Positions 31,240 through 44,116 of a DNA stretch of 64,000 nucleotides are shown here, piece after piece. How positions within the stretch are numbered: position 1 is the first letter of the stretch; each line of letters opens with the position of its first letter. The notes under the pieces were generated by a model. It saw only the letters and a list, made by a program, of their open reading frames with translations, did not search any database and was not told where the DNA came from. This DNA comes from Phenylobacterium sp. (GTDB taxonomy: Bacteria; Pseudomonadota; Alphaproteobacteria; Caulobacterales; Caulobacteraceae). The position numbers and the translations under genes were made by a program. The stretch covers positions 1-64,000 of the forward strand of contig NZ_WGNY01000003.1 in NCBI RefSeq assembly GCF_016124325.1, written 5' to 3'.

Positions 31240-32607
31240 ATGGCCGCTCTGCCCGAGCGCAAGATCGAGATCGTCCGGATGCTCGTATCGTCGGCGCCCG
31301 ACAAGGTCGTGGGGAGCCTGCAGCAAGCTCTGTCCGGGACGTCGGACTCCAGCGCGCTGGGCAGCGTTCGCCGTCTGGTTGAGGACGAGGTGGCCGAGCG
31401 CACCCTGCGCAACCGGATCCTGGCGCCCGTCGTGGCCATGTTCGAAGGCGACGGCGACGATCCGCACGCCCTGACCTTCCCGGCGCGGGCCCTGCCGCCC
31501 CTGTGGCGCGGCCTCCGGGCCACCGAGGAGGCGACGATCGAGGAGGCGCGCGCCGCGCTGGAGGACCAGGAACGTCCCCAACTCCTGACCGAAGTGCTGG
31601 AGAAGCTCACGCAGTCCGCCGCGCAGGGGATCCGCGACCGCGAGGTCGAAGGCTACCGCGTCGCCGCCGAGGCCTGCGACGCGGCCAAACCCTCCGGGAG
31701 CGAGGCGCTGGCGGGCTGCCTCGACATCGCCCCGATCGTCCGGCGCGCGTCCGACCGCATGAGCGAATGGCTGACCCACCAGGGCAGCGAGACGACCGCC
31801 GCCGCGCGCCTGGCCTTCAAGGACGCCGTGCAGGTGGCCGACGACGCCGGCCCGCGCTTCTTCCAGATGCTGGCCGCCCAGCTGCCGCGCCGCTGGATGG
31901 TGCTGCGGATCATCTCGGCGGTGATGGACAAGCCCACCGAACGCTATCTCGCCGATTCCGAACTGGGCGGCTTCGCAGAGAAGGTGCTGGACGACGTGGA
32001 CGGCCTGCTCCACCGCGTCGCCCACCTCGACGTGGACGCTGGCCCCGAGGCCGGGCGCGAGGCGGCTTCGTTCGTCGAACTGGCGGTGCAGCAGGTCCAC
32101 GCGCTGGAGGACAGCATCGACCTGAAGCGGGATCATGGCTGGGGCCAGCGCATCCACAAGCAGCGGACGGAGCTGGCCGGCATCGTCGAACGCCGCCTGC
32201 GCGCCGCCGAGAAGGCCGCCATCGAAGCCTTGCCGATGCAGCGGCAGCGGGCGCACAAGGCCGCCCGGCTCGCGCCGTGCCTCGACGATCCGCCCGAACC
32301 CCGCCTGCGGGCGCGCGCGATGACGCTGCTGACCTTCGCCGACGCGGTGCAGATGACGGCCAACTATGGCGGCTTCGCCTCGGCGCGCGCCAAGCTGATC
32401 GAAGACCTGGGCGAGTACGTCGACCACTATGTGGAGGAAGTCGTCGACCGCGTCCGTCTGGACGAGGCGCCCGACCGCGACATCGCCGCCGACTATCTGA
32501 AGGCGGCGGCCGACTTCAGCCAGCTGCTGCGCGGGCCCAAGGCGGGCGACCTGGTGCGCCGCCGCGCGCACGCGGCGCTGCATCCCGAAGCGTCGCAGGC
32601 GGGGTAG
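31240..32607 (+). CDS. Hypothetical helical protein (conserved in Caulobacterales)
   Basis: A 455-residue soluble protein, almost entirely helical and rich in Ala, Glu, Arg and Leu. No signal peptide, membrane segment or metal motif is visible. It opens with PERKIEIVRMLVSSAPDKVV and has a conserved-looking stretch RRASDRMSEWLTHQG and later GGFASARAKLIEDLGEYVDH. I do not recognise a family. It lies 80 bases after the PhoQ-like kinase with an A+T-rich segment (TTCTTAAACCCTTAAC) between, so it probably has its own promoter. A direct membrane or DNA role cannot be claimed. Confidence 0.6.
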   Translation: MAALPERKIEIVRMLVSSAPDKVVGSLQQALSGTSDSSALGSVRRLVEDEVAERTLRNRILAPVVAMFEGDGDDPHALTFPARALPPLWRGLRATEEATIEEARAALEDQERPQLLTEVLEKLTQSAAQGIRDREVEGYRVAAEACDAAKPSGSEALAGCLDIAPIVRRASDRMSEWLTHQGSETTAAARLAFKDAVQVADDAGPRFFQMLAAQLPRRWMVLRIISAVMDKPTERYLADSELGGFAEKVLDDVDGLLHRVAHLDVDAGPEAGREAASFVELAVQQVHALEDSIDLKRDHGWGQRIHKQRTELAGIVERRLRAAEKAAIEALPMQRQRAHKAARLAPCLDDPPEPRLRARAMTLLTFADAVQMTANYGGFASARAKLIEDLGEYVDHYVEEVVDRVRLDEAPDRDIAADYLKAAADFSQLLRGPKAGDLVRRRAHAALHPEASQAG

Positions 32608-32715
32608 CGCCGGAGAGTCTCACTCGCGGAGGCCCCGGCTTTCGGCTAAACGGCGCGGGATGCTTGCCCTTGCGGTCGCCGCGAACGGTGCGGCCGCGCC
32701 CGCGGAGCCCGTGTG

Positions 32716-33213
32716 ATGAGTCTGCTTCCCAAGTCCCGCAAGGCGCGTCGGCGCCTCACGCTCCTGGCGGTGATCGCGCCGATCGTGGCCCTGGCCGCCG
32801 GGCTGGGGCTGTGGGGCATGCGCGACTCGATCTCGTTCTTCTACACGCCGGCCCAGGCCGCCCAGGCCAAGCCCGCGCCCGGCAAGGCGATCCAACTCGG
32901 CGGGCTGGTGGCCGAGGGCTCGGTGGTGAAGCATCCCGACGGCCAGGTCGAGTTCACCGTGCGCGACAAGCTGGCCGCCGACCGCGTGGTGTTCCAGGGC
33001 GACCTGCCCGACCTGTTCCGCGAGGGCCAGGGCATCGTGGCCGAGGGCGCCTACCGCGCCGACGGCGTCTTCGTCGCCAAGCGCGTGCTGGCCAAGCACG
33101 ACGAGAAGTACATGCCCAAGGAGGTCGCCGACGCGCTGAAGGCGCAGGGCGAATGGCGCGGCGACGGCGAACCGCCGGCCTACGCCGAGACGGAGAGCGG
33201 GCGCACGCCTTGA
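32716..33213 (+). CDS. ccmE: Cytochrome c maturation haem chaperone CcmE
   Basis: A 165-residue membrane-anchored haem chaperone. Residues 14-35 form the N-terminal anchor (LTLLAVIAPIVALAAGLGLW). The OB-fold domain follows (GKAIQLGGLVAEGSVV, VVFQGDLPDLFREGQGIVAEG), and the haem-binding histidine is H128 in AKHDEKYMP with Y132 close by. It passes haem to CcmF in the Ccm system. ATG 32716 is chosen over the GTG one codon earlier. Other ccm genes are not seen nearby; the gene after it is degP. Confidence 0.9.
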   Translation: MSLLPKSRKARRRLTLLAVIAPIVALAAGLGLWGMRDSISFFYTPAQAAQAKPAPGKAIQLGGLVAEGSVVKHPDGQVEFTVRDKLAADRVVFQGDLPDLFREGQGIVAEGAYRADGVFVAKRVLAKHDEKYMPKEVADALKAQGEWRGDGEPPAYAETESGRTP

Positions 33214-33416
33214 TCCCGCGCCGCTTGACGCTCCGTCGCGACCGGTTGTCCGAAGATGAAGCGCCGTGACACGATTGCGCCTAATATTGGTCGTGAAGCC
33301 GCGCTTAGGCTGACCTAAACGTAACTTGAGAGACGTTGCACTTCGGCGCAACGGACCTAGCTTGATAGACGCCGACCGCGTGGTCGCGGAACTGGCGCCG
33401 AGGGAAACGAAGGCTG

Positions 33417-35003
<1,587 letters not shown>

Positions 35004-35071
35004 ACTCCGGACCTCGGATTCGGCGGGGCGACGACGAGGTCGCCCGGCGGCGCGCTAGAGGCGGGAGGCAT

Positions 35072-35743
35072 ATGCGGATCCTGATCGTCGAGGACGACCT
35101 GGAGGCGGCCGAAGCGATGGCGCGCGGCCTCACCGAAGCCGGCCATGATTGCGTCCGCGGGGCCGACGGCGAGGAAGGCCTGGCCGCCGCCCGCGAGGGC
35201 CAGTTCGACGTCATGGTCGTCGACCGCATGATGCCGAAGATGAACGGGGTCCAGCTGGTCGAGGCGCTGCGCCGGGAAGGCGACCGCACGCCGGTGCTGT
35301 TCCTCTCGGCGCTGGGCGAGGTCAGCGACCGGGTCGATGGCCTGCAGGCCGGCGGCGACGACTATCTGGTCAAGCCCTACGCCTTCCCCGAGCTGATCGC
35401 CCGCATCGAGGCGCTGGCCCGCCGGCGCGACACCGGTTCGGTGCAGACGCTGCTGAAGGTGGGCGACCTGGAGATGGACCTGATCGCGCGCACGGTCCAC
35501 CGCGCGGGCCAGGAGATCGACCTGCAGCCGCGGGAATTCCAGCTGCTGGAATTCATGATGCGCCACGCCGGGCAGTCGGTGACCCGGACCATGCTGCTGG
35601 AGAAGGTCTGGCACTACCACTTCGACCCGCAGACCAACGTCATCGACGTCCACATCTCGCGCCTGCGCTCGAAGATCGACAAGGGCTTCGACCGGGCCAT
35701 GCTGCAGACCGTGCGGGGCGCGGGCTACCGGCTGGACGCATAG
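35072..35743 (+). CDS. OmpR-family response regulator
   Basis: A 223-residue regulator. The receiver has E7-D8-D9 and phospho-acceptor D51 in VMVVDRMMPKMNG, and VKPYAFPELIARIEAL contains the conserved Lys. The C-terminal winged helix has LQPREFQLLEFMMRHAGQSVTR and DVHISRLRSKIDKGF. It follows degP by 68 bases and precedes a kinase from which it is separated by a REP element. It resembles regulators of the QseB/CpxR type controlling envelope stress. Confidence 0.9.
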   Translation: MRILIVEDDLEAAEAMARGLTEAGHDCVRGADGEEGLAAAREGQFDVMVVDRMMPKMNGVQLVEALRREGDRTPVLFLSALGEVSDRVDGLQAGGDDYLVKPYAFPELIARIEALARRRDTGSVQTLLKVGDLEMDLIARTVHRAGQEIDLQPREFQLLEFMMRHAGQSVTRTMLLEKVWHYHFDPQTNVIDVHISRLRSKIDKGFDRAMLQTVRGAGYRLDA

Positions 35744-35745
35744 CT

Positions 35746-35921
35746 TCCTCTCCCATGAAGTGGGAGAGGGGGACCGCTCGCTGCAAAGCGAGCGGTGGAG
35801 AGGGAAAGCCACATCCACCGATGCGGGAACGGCGACTTGATCCACTGAGCGTGAGGCTTGCCCTCTCCCCCATCGGCTCTTCGGCCGACGGTCCCCCTCT
35901 CCCGCCGGGCGGGAGAGGAAG
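35746..35921. repeat. BIME-like REP pair between regulator and kinase
   Basis: The left unit (35746-35810: CTTCCTCTCCCATGAAGTGG, GAGCGGTGGAGAGGG) faces the right unit (35861-35921: CCTCTCCCCCATCGGCTCTT, CGGGAGAGGAAG). The same arrangement and shared motifs (CATCGGCTCTTCGGCCGA, GGAAAGGAAG/GGAGAGGAAG) occur at 2958-3256. It directly abuts the kinase start and ends two bases before its ATG, so its right unit supplies the ribosome-site region. Confidence 0.7.
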
Positions 35922-37322
35922 ATGAAGCTCCCGCGCATCTTCCGGACGACGCCGTTCCGGCTCACGCTGCTGTTCCTGGCGCTGTTCGCCAGCGCGGCCT
36001 CGGCTTTCCTCGCCTACATCTACGTGGCCACCGCCGGCGAGGCGACGCGGCGGACCGAGCGCGAGATCCGCCGCGAGATGCGCAGCATGGTCGACGTCTA
36101 CGACCGGGCCGGCCTCGACGCGGTGAACCAGTCGCTGATCGAGCGCGCGGCCAGCGAGAAGCCCTTCCTCTACCTGCTGCTCACCAAGGACGGCCGCCGC
36201 ATCTCCGGCACCATCGAGGAGAGCCCGGTCGACGACTTCACCGGCGCCCCGGCCTGGGCGACGTTCCAGGTGACCGACATCGACGCCCAGGGCCACGCGA
36301 TCAAGCATCCCGCGCGCGGCCTGCAGGAGCGGTTGCACAACGGCGAGATCCTGTTCGTCGGCGCCGACGCGGGCGAGGATGAGGCCTACGTCGGCAAGAT
36401 CGTGCGCGCGCTGCAGGCGGCCGGCCTGCTGGTGGTGGTGCTGGGCCTGGCCGGCGGCGTGCTGGTGAGCCGCAACGTCTCGCGCACCATGGTCGACCTG
36501 ATCAACGTGGTGGAGCGGGTGCGCAACGGCGAGACCGGGGTGCGCGCCCACGTCCGCGGCGCGCGCGATGAGTTCGACGAACTGGCCCAGGGCGTCAACG
36601 AGATGCTCGACCGGCTGGAGCGCTCGATGGCCGGGCACAAGCACGCCGGCGACGCCATCGCTCACGACCTGCGCTCGCCGCTCACCCGCCTGCGGGCGCG
36701 GCTGGAGGCGGCCTACATCGACGTGGAGGCGGGCAAGGGCAACCCGGAGGAGGCGCTGGCCCAGGCGCTGGAGGACACCGACGGGGTGCTCAAGACCTTC
36801 GGCGCGGTGCTCTCGATCGCCCGCCTGCAGGCCGCCGGCCAGGCGCCCGACCCGGTGCTGTTCGATCCCGCCGACCTCGCCGCCGACATGTCGGAGCTTT
36901 ACGAGCCGTTCTGCGAGGAGAAGGACATCGAGTTCTCCAGCGAGCTCACCAAGGGCCTCAGCGTGCGCGGCAACCGCGAGTTCCTGGCCCAGGCGGTGGC
37001 CAACATCCTGGACAACGCGGTGAAGTACACGCCGGCGGGCGGCGCCATCATGCTGCGGGTGCGCCGCCGGTCGTCCGGCGAGGTGGAGTTCTCGGTCACC
37101 GACACGGGCCCCGGCGTGCCGGACGAGGACCGCGAGCGGGTGATCCAGCGCTTCGTGCGCCTGGAGAACAGCCGCAACGAACCGGGCGCGGGCCTGGGCC
37201 TGTCGCTGGTGGCGGCGGTGGCCGAGGCGCACGGCGGACGCCTGGAGCTCTCGGAAGGCCCCGGCAAGGTCGGCGACATGGGCCCCGGGCTGCGCGTGGC
37301 GTTCATCCTGCCGAGGGCCTAG
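35922..37322 (+). CDS. Sensor histidine kinase with HAMP domain
   Basis: A 466-residue membrane kinase. Helices at about 12-32 and 163-187 enclose a periplasmic domain. A HAMP linker (RNVSRTMVDLINVVERVRNGE) leads to HisKA with H248 in AIAHDLRSPLTRLRARLE, then the ATPase boxes NILDNAVKYTPAG, DTGPGVPD, FVRLENSR and GAGLGLSLV. It is the partner of the regulator at 35072. The GAGAGGAAG of the REP unit lies 2-10 bases before the ATG and doubles as the ribosome binding site. Confidence 0.9.
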   Translation: MKLPRIFRTTPFRLTLLFLALFASAASAFLAYIYVATAGEATRRTEREIRREMRSMVDVYDRAGLDAVNQSLIERAASEKPFLYLLLTKDGRRISGTIEESPVDDFTGAPAWATFQVTDIDAQGHAIKHPARGLQERLHNGEILFVGADAGEDEAYVGKIVRALQAAGLLVVVLGLAGGVLVSRNVSRTMVDLINVVERVRNGETGVRAHVRGARDEFDELAQGVNEMLDRLERSMAGHKHAGDAIAHDLRSPLTRLRARLEAAYIDVEAGKGNPEEALAQALEDTDGVLKTFGAVLSIARLQAAGQAPDPVLFDPADLAADMSELYEPFCEEKDIEFSSELTKGLSVRGNREFLAQAVANILDNAVKYTPAGGAIMLRVRRRSSGEVEFSVTDTGPGVPDEDRERVIQRFVRLENSRNEPGAGLGLSLVAAVAEAHGGRLELSEGPGKVGDMGPGLRVAFILPRA

Positions 37323-37331
37323 TCTGGCGCC

Positions 37332-40205
37332 ATGACGCTCGGCGAGGCGCTCAAACCCTGCGGGCCGGTGATCGACGCCAAGGCCGCCGAGCGCCTGCGC
37401 AAGGCGCTGGACCTGACCCTGCCCGAGCCCGTGTGGGCGGCCCTGGCGCCGGTGTTCGCCGCCTCGCCCTATCTCGCGAGCCTGGCGCGGCGGGCGCCGG
37501 CGCGGCTGGCCGAGCTGCTGGCGGACGATCCCGACGCGCGGCTCGACGCGGTGCTGGCCCGCACGGCCGCGGCCGCGGGCCTGGGCGTGGAGGCCGCGAC
37601 CGTCGAGCTGCGCCGGCTGAAGCAGGAGCTGCACCTGCTCACCGCGCTCGCCGACCTCGGCGGGGTCTGGGACCTGGACCGCACGACCGGCGCGCTCACC
37701 CGCTTCGCCGACGCCGCCGTGGCCGCGTCGCTGGCCGTGGCGGCGCGGGCCGAACTGGAGGCCGGGCGGATGACGCGGCTGGGCGAGGGCGCGGCGGGCC
37801 CGGTCCCGGGCTGGTTCTGCGTGGCCATGGGCAAGCAGGGCGCGTTCGAGCTGAACTACTCCAGCGACATCGACGTCTCGGTCTTCTTCGAGCCCGAGCC
37901 GCTGGAGGCCGTCCTGGCGGACGGCGTGGAGCCCCTGGCGTTCGCGGTGCAGCTGACCCAGCGGGTGTCGGAGCTGATGCAGGCGCGGACCGCCGACGGC
38001 TACGTCTTCCGCATGGACCTGCGCCTGCGGCCGGACCCGTCCTCGACGCCGCCCGCCGTGCCGGTGCCCGCGGCGCTGGAGTACTACGAGACCGTCGGCC
38101 AGAACTGGGAGCGGGCGGCCTTCATCAAGGCCCGCGCCTGCGCCGGCGACCTCGCCGCCGCCAACGCCTTCCTGGAGGAGCTGCAGCCCTACATCTGGCG
38201 CAAGAACCTCGACTTCGCCGCCATCGCCGACATCCACTCGATCAAGCGCCAGATCCACGCCTTCAAGGTGGACGAGCGCGTCGCGGCCAAGGGCGTGGAC
38301 CTGAAGCTGGGGCGGGGCGGCATCCGCGAGATCGAGTTCTACGTCCAGACCCAGCAGCTCATCCTGGGGGGCCGCCACGCCGAGCTGCGCAGCTCGCGCA
38401 CCCTCGACGCCTTGGAGGCCCTCGCCGCGGCCGGCCACGTGGGGCGCGAGGCGGCCGAGGAGATGGCGGCGTCCTACCGGTTCCTGCGCGGGGTCGAGCA
38501 CCGGGTGCAGATGCTGGCCGACGAACAGACCCACAAGCTGCCCGAGGCCGACGCCGACCGGCGGCGGGTGGCGGCGCTTTCGGGCTTCGCGCAGCTGCGC
38601 AGCTTCGATGCGGCCATCACCCGGACGCTGAAGGCGGTGAACGCGCGCTACGGCGAGCTGTTCGCCGAGGAGGAGCCGCTGTCGTCGCGGTTCGGCAGCC
38701 TGGTGTTCACCGGCGTCGACGACGACCCCGAGACCCTGGCCACCCTGGCGCGCATGGGCTTCGACAATCCGGCCCGGGTCTCCCAGACGATCCGCGCCTG
38801 GCACCACGGCCGGGTGGCGGCCACCCGCACCGAGCGGGGCCGCGAGCTGTTCACCCGGCTGGCGCCGCAGCTGCTGGAGGCCGCGCGGGCGACCGGCGCG
38901 CCCAACGCAGCCTTCAACCGCTTCTGCGACTTCTTCGGCGGCCTCACCACCGGGGTGCAGCTGCAGTCGCTGTTCCTGGCCCAGCCCAAGCTGTTCGAGC
39001 TGGTGGTGCAGGTGCTGGCCTTCGCGCCGCGGCTGGCCTCGACGCTGGCCCGGCGCCCCGCGGCGATCGACGCCATGATCGACCCGGACTTCTTCGCCGA
39101 GATCGACATCGCCCGCGAGCGCGCCGACATGGCCCGGGCGGTGGCGCGGGCCGAGGGCTTCGAGGGCGCGATGGACGCCGCGCGCCGCATCCATCGCGAG
39201 CAGGCGTTCCGGGTGGGCGTGCAGGTGATGAGCGGCGCGGCCACGGCCGAGATCGCCGGCAAGGCCTTCGCCGACCTGGCCGACGTCTGCATGGAGGCCC
39301 TGGCGCCCGCCGCGCTCGCCGAGGCCGAGCGGCTGGGCGGCGCCTTCCCCGGCGAGGTGGCGGTGGTGGCCCTGGGCAAGTGCGGCTCGCGCGAGATGAG
39401 CGCGACTTCCGACCTCGACCTGATGACGCTGTACCGGGCGCACGACCCGGCGGCGACGTCGGAGACCAGGGGCTGGGACGCCTCGACGTTCTACGGCCGT
39501 TTCACGCAGCGGCTGATCGCGGCCCTGTCCTCGCCCACCGCGGAGGGCCAGCTGTACGAGGTGGACATGCAGCTGCGCCCCTCGGGCACCAAGGGGCCGG
39601 TGGCGGTGAGCTTCGCCGCCTTCGGCGACTACTACCTGGGCGAGGCCGAGACGTGGGAGCTGCTGGCCCTGACCCGGGCGCGGGTGGCCTGGGCCACTTC
39701 GGAAGCCTTCGCGCGCGACGCGGCCGCGGCGATCGAGGCCGCGCTGCGCCGGCCGCGCGACCGGACGCGCACGGCCCACGATGTGCGCGAGATGCGGGCG
39801 CTGATGGAGCGCGAGCGCCCGCCGCACGGCGACTGGGACCTGAAGCTGGGGCCCGGCGGCCTGGTCGACATCGAGTTCGCCGCCCAGTTCCTGCAGCTCG
39901 CGCACGCCGCCGAGGGCGGGCCGCTGCTCCCGAACACGGCGCGGGCGCTGTCCGCGCTGGGCGCGGCGGGGCTCGCGCCGGCCCCGGCGCTGAACGCCTT
40001 GGAGGACGCCTGGCGGCTGCAGCAGGACCTGACCCAGCTGCTCAAGGTGGCGCTGGACGACGATCCTGACCCGGCGGCCGAGCCGCGCGCGTTCCAGGCG
40101 CTGCTGGCGCGGGCCGGCGGGGCGCGCACGTTCAAGGCCCTGGTGAAGCGGCTGGCCGCGGCGCAGGCGGCGGCGCGGGCGGCCTACCTGGAGGTGGTGA
40201 CCTAG
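37332..40205 (+). CDS. glnE: Glutamine synthetase adenylyltransferase/deadenylase
   Basis: A 957-residue bifunctional enzyme. The N-terminal nucleotidyltransferase domain removes AMP from glutamine synthetase (FCVAMGKQGAFELNYSSDIDV and GRGGIREIEFYVQTQQLILGG). The C-terminal one adds it (GEVAVVALGKCGSREMSATSD and KLGPGGLVDIEFAAQFLQLA). The paired GKxGxxELxxxSDxD motifs are diagnostic, though the second reads GSREMSATSDLD. It answers to PII and so to nitrogen status. It starts 9 bases after the kinase stop and probably shares its transcript, an unusual coupling of nitrogen control to an envelope kinase. Confidence 0.94.
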   Translation: MTLGEALKPCGPVIDAKAAERLRKALDLTLPEPVWAALAPVFAASPYLASLARRAPARLAELLADDPDARLDAVLARTAAAAGLGVEAATVELRRLKQELHLLTALADLGGVWDLDRTTGALTRFADAAVAASLAVAARAELEAGRMTRLGEGAAGPVPGWFCVAMGKQGAFELNYSSDIDVSVFFEPEPLEAVLADGVEPLAFAVQLTQRVSELMQARTADGYVFRMDLRLRPDPSSTPPAVPVPAALEYYETVGQNWERAAFIKARACAGDLAAANAFLEELQPYIWRKNLDFAAIADIHSIKRQIHAFKVDERVAAKGVDLKLGRGGIREIEFYVQTQQLILGGRHAELRSSRTLDALEALAAAGHVGREAAEEMAASYRFLRGVEHRVQMLADEQTHKLPEADADRRRVAALSGFAQLRSFDAAITRTLKAVNARYGELFAEEEPLSSRFGSLVFTGVDDDPETLATLARMGFDNPARVSQTIRAWHHGRVAATRTERGRELFTRLAPQLLEAARATGAPNAAFNRFCDFFGGLTTGVQLQSLFLAQPKLFELVVQVLAFAPRLASTLARRPAAIDAMIDPDFFAEIDIARERADMARAVARAEGFEGAMDAARRIHREQAFRVGVQVMSGAATAEIAGKAFADLADVCMEALAPAALAEAERLGGAFPGEVAVVALGKCGSREMSATSDLDLMTLYRAHDPAATSETRGWDASTFYGRFTQRLIAALSSPTAEGQLYEVDMQLRPSGTKGPVAVSFAAFGDYYLGEAETWELLALTRARVAWATSEAFARDAAAAIEAALRRPRDRTRTAHDVREMRALMERERPPHGDWDLKLGPGGLVDIEFAAQFLQLAHAAEGGPLLPNTARALSALGAAGLAPAPALNALEDAWRLQQDLTQLLKVALDDDPDPAAEPRAFQALLARAGGARTFKALVKRLAAAQAAARAAYLEVVT

Positions 40206-40274
40206 ACCTTTGCGACGGAATCCCGGCCGGGCCGCGTGCAAGGCTTTGGGGGAGCAGACAAGTCCCGAGGATCC

Positions 40275-40724
40275 ATGAAACGCATTCTTCTCGCCGCCGC
40301 TGTCGCCGCCCTCGCCACAGCCGCGCACGCGCAACCCGGACCGGGCGGCGGCCCGCCCGATTTCGACGCCGATCACGACGGCAAGGTCACTCTGGCCGAG
40401 TTCAAGGCCGGCGAGGCCCAGCGGCAGACCCGCATGTTCGCCCGCATGGACGCGAACAACGACGGCAAGATCACCCAGGACGAGGTGGACGCCATGGCCA
40501 AGCGGGCAGAGGCCGCCGGTCGTGGCCCGCGCCCCGGCGGCGGCCCGGGCGGCATGCTGATGCGGCTCGACGCGAACCACGACGGCGCGGTGACCAAGGC
40601 CGAGATGGCGGCCGGCGCCGAGCGCCGGTTCAAGATGGCCGACACCAACGGAGACGGCTGGCTCTCGAAGGGCGAGCTGCTCATGATGCGGCAGAAGATG
40701 CGTGGCGGTCCGGCTCCTCAATAG
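40275..40724 (+). CDS. Secreted EF-hand calcium-binding protein
   Basis: A 149-residue exported protein with a signal peptide (KRILLAAAVAALATAAHAQ). Four EF-hand loops follow: DADHDGKVTLAEF, DANNDGKITQDEV, DANHDGAVTKAEM and DTNGDGWLSKGEL, each with the DxDxDG-x-I/V-x-x-x-E pattern. The gap between loops 2 and 3 is Gly/Pro/Arg rich. It should bind calcium in the periplasm. It lies just before an ECF sigma operon (32 bases apart) and may be its sensor or target. ATG 40275 gives a good signal peptide; the track start adds 13 residues. Confidence 0.85.
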   Translation: MKRILLAAAVAALATAAHAQPGPGGGPPDFDADHDGKVTLAEFKAGEAQRQTRMFARMDANNDGKITQDEVDAMAKRAEAAGRGPRPGGGPGGMLMRLDANHDGAVTKAEMAAGAERRFKMADTNGDGWLSKGELLMMRQKMRGGPAPQ

Positions 40725-40756
40725 GGCCGGCGCGCCGCCGCGCGGGAAGGCCAGGA

Positions 40757-41302
40757 TTGAGCGATCCGGACGAGGCGCTCCTCCGGGAGGTGGCGCGCGG
40801 CGACTCCGTCGCCGCGCGCGCCCTGGTGGCCCGCAAGCTGCCACGGCTGCTTTCGCTCGCCGGGCGGATGCTGGGCGACCCGGCGGAGGCCGAGGACGTG
40901 GCGCAGGAGGCCTTCCTGCGGGTGTGGAAGCAGGCGCCGCGGTGGCGGGCCGACGGCGGGGCGCGGTTCGACACCTGGCTGCACCGTGTGGCGCTCAACC
41001 TCTGCTACGATCGCCTGCGTCGCCGCCGCGAACTGGCGACGGCCGATCCGCCCGAACGGCCCGACGAGGGCCCGGCGCCCGATCGCGGGCTGGAGGCGCA
41101 GGATGTCGGCCGGCGCGTGGCCGCGGCGCTGCAGGGCCTGCCCGACCGGCAGCGCGAGGCGATCGTGCTCTGCCACTACCAGGAGCTGGGCAACATCGAG
41201 GCCGCCGCCGTGATGGGCGTCAGCGTCGAGGCCCTGGAAGGCCTGCTGGGCCGCGGCCGTCGTGCGTTGAGGGCCGCGCTCACCGATCTCAGGGAGGCAT
41301 GA
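40757..41302 (+). CDS. ECF-type sigma factor
   Basis: A 181-residue sigma factor of the extracytoplasmic-function group. Region 2 spans residues 10-75 (VAQEAFLRVWKQAP, FDTWLHRVALNLCYDRLRR), and region 4 spans about 125-178 (LQGLPDRQREAIVLCHYQEL, AAAVMGVSVEALEGLLGRGRRALR). The TTG at 40757 gives the expected length and follows a GGGAAGG-type site. An anti-sigma-like membrane protein and a periplasmic sensor follow, so its activity is probably held at the membrane until a signal is sensed. Confidence 0.88.
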   Translation: MSDPDEALLREVARGDSVAARALVARKLPRLLSLAGRMLGDPAEAEDVAQEAFLRVWKQAPRWRADGGARFDTWLHRVALNLCYDRLRRRRELATADPPERPDEGPAPDRGLEAQDVGRRVAAALQGLPDRQREAIVLCHYQELGNIEAAAVMGVSVEALEGLLGRGRRALRAALTDLREA

Positions 41303-41309
41303 GGGAGAC

Positions 41310-41726
41310 ATGACCCCGGAGCGTTTCGAAACCCTGGCCGAGGCGTTCGGCGGCGACGTCGCCCGCTGGCCGCCGGCCGAGCGTGACGCCGCGGCCGAGT
41401 TGATGACGGCCCGGCCCGAGTGGGCGCAGGGCGTGCTGGCCCTGGCGCGCGGGCTGGACGCGGCGCTGGACGCCGCGCCGCCGCCACGCGCCGACGCCGC
41501 CCTGGCCGGGCGCATCCTGGCCACCGCGCCGCGGCCAAGACGCCGATGGACCGGCTGGCTGGTTCCGGCCGGGATGGGCGCGGGACTCGCCGCGGCCTGC
41601 GCGGCCGGCCTGCTGGCGGGCGCCCAGTTCTCGGCCCGGCCGGCCGGCGGCGAGAGCGATGCGATCGTGGCGACCATCGCCGGCGACGACGTGGCGATCG
41701 CCTATGCCCTGGGCGAGGGCGCATGA
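41310..41726 (+). CDS. Anti-sigma-like single-pass membrane protein
   Basis: A 138-residue protein. The N-terminal cytoplasmic part is acidic and helical (ETLAEAFGGDVARWPPAERD), one membrane helix spans about residues 80-107 (WLVPAGMGAGLAAACAAGLLAG), and the short periplasmic tail is about 30 residues. It lies 7 bases after the ECF gene, the usual place for an anti-sigma factor, and the ARWPPAERDAA segment is found in similar proteins. I see no zinc-binding motif. Its stop overlaps the next start (ATGA). Confidence 0.7.
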   Translation: MTPERFETLAEAFGGDVARWPPAERDAAAELMTARPEWAQGVLALARGLDAALDAAPPPRADAALAGRILATAPRPRRRWTGWLVPAGMGAGLAAACAAGLLAGAQFSARPAGGESDAIVATIAGDDVAIAYALGEGA

Positions 41727-42180
41727 GTCGCCCGATCCTCCTGACCGTGCTGTTCGTGTCGCTGGCGCTCAACGTCTTCGTGGCCGGCGCCTTCGTGGGC
41801 GCGAAGCTGAACCGCGGACCGCCGGACGGGGGCGGCCAGGAGCTGCGGCCCCGCAATCCGGTGGCCGCCGCGGTCGCGGTCCTGCCCCCCGACGACCAGG
41901 CCGCGTGGCGCGCGCAGATGCCGGAATTCGCCCAGACGTACGGCCCCAAGGTGCGCCAGGCGCGCCGGCTGATGCGCCAGACCATGCTGGGCTTCGGCGA
42001 CGAGCCGTTCGACGCCGACGCGGCCGTGGCCAACCTGCGCAAGGCCCGGGACCTGGAAGCCGAGAGCCGCACGGAGATGGACCGCCGGATCGTGACCTTC
42101 GCCGCCGGCCTGCCTCGGCCCGAGCGGCGGCGGTTCGGCGAGGCGCTGGCCCGCCCCGCCGGGCCGAAGCACGGAAAGGC

Positions 42181-42202
<22 letters not shown>
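41723..42202 (+). CDS. Periplasmic metal-sensor-like protein (CnrX/Spy-like)
   Basis: A 159-residue protein with an N-terminal anchor helix (ILLTVLFVSLALNVFVAGAFVG) and a long periplasmic helical hairpin resembling heavy-metal resistance sensors of the CnrX/Spy group (PPDDQAAWRAQMPEFAQTYG, RQARRLMRQTMLGFGDEPF, AVANLRKARDLEAESRTEMDRRIV). It ends the ECF operon, overlapping the anti-sigma gene by ATGA and facing the convergent kinase. The operon is thus EF-hand / sigma / anti-sigma / sensor, the layout of CnrYXH-type metal responses. A calcium or metal signal is inferred. Confidence 0.75.
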
Positions 42203-44031
<1,829 letters not shown>

Positions 44032-44116
44032 GGCCGCCGCTCCCTTGACTCCCCAGTGCTCCGTATATCCGGACCGGCGAAGTCTAATCCGATCCGGGGC
44101 CCACGGTCATCGTGGG

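Noticed and set aside
35640-40844. 1734-residue minus-strand ORF
   Set aside because: It is antisense to glnE, the kinase and the regulator and is low-complexity His/Arg/Gly. The plus-strand genes have clear domains, so this is a G+C shadow.
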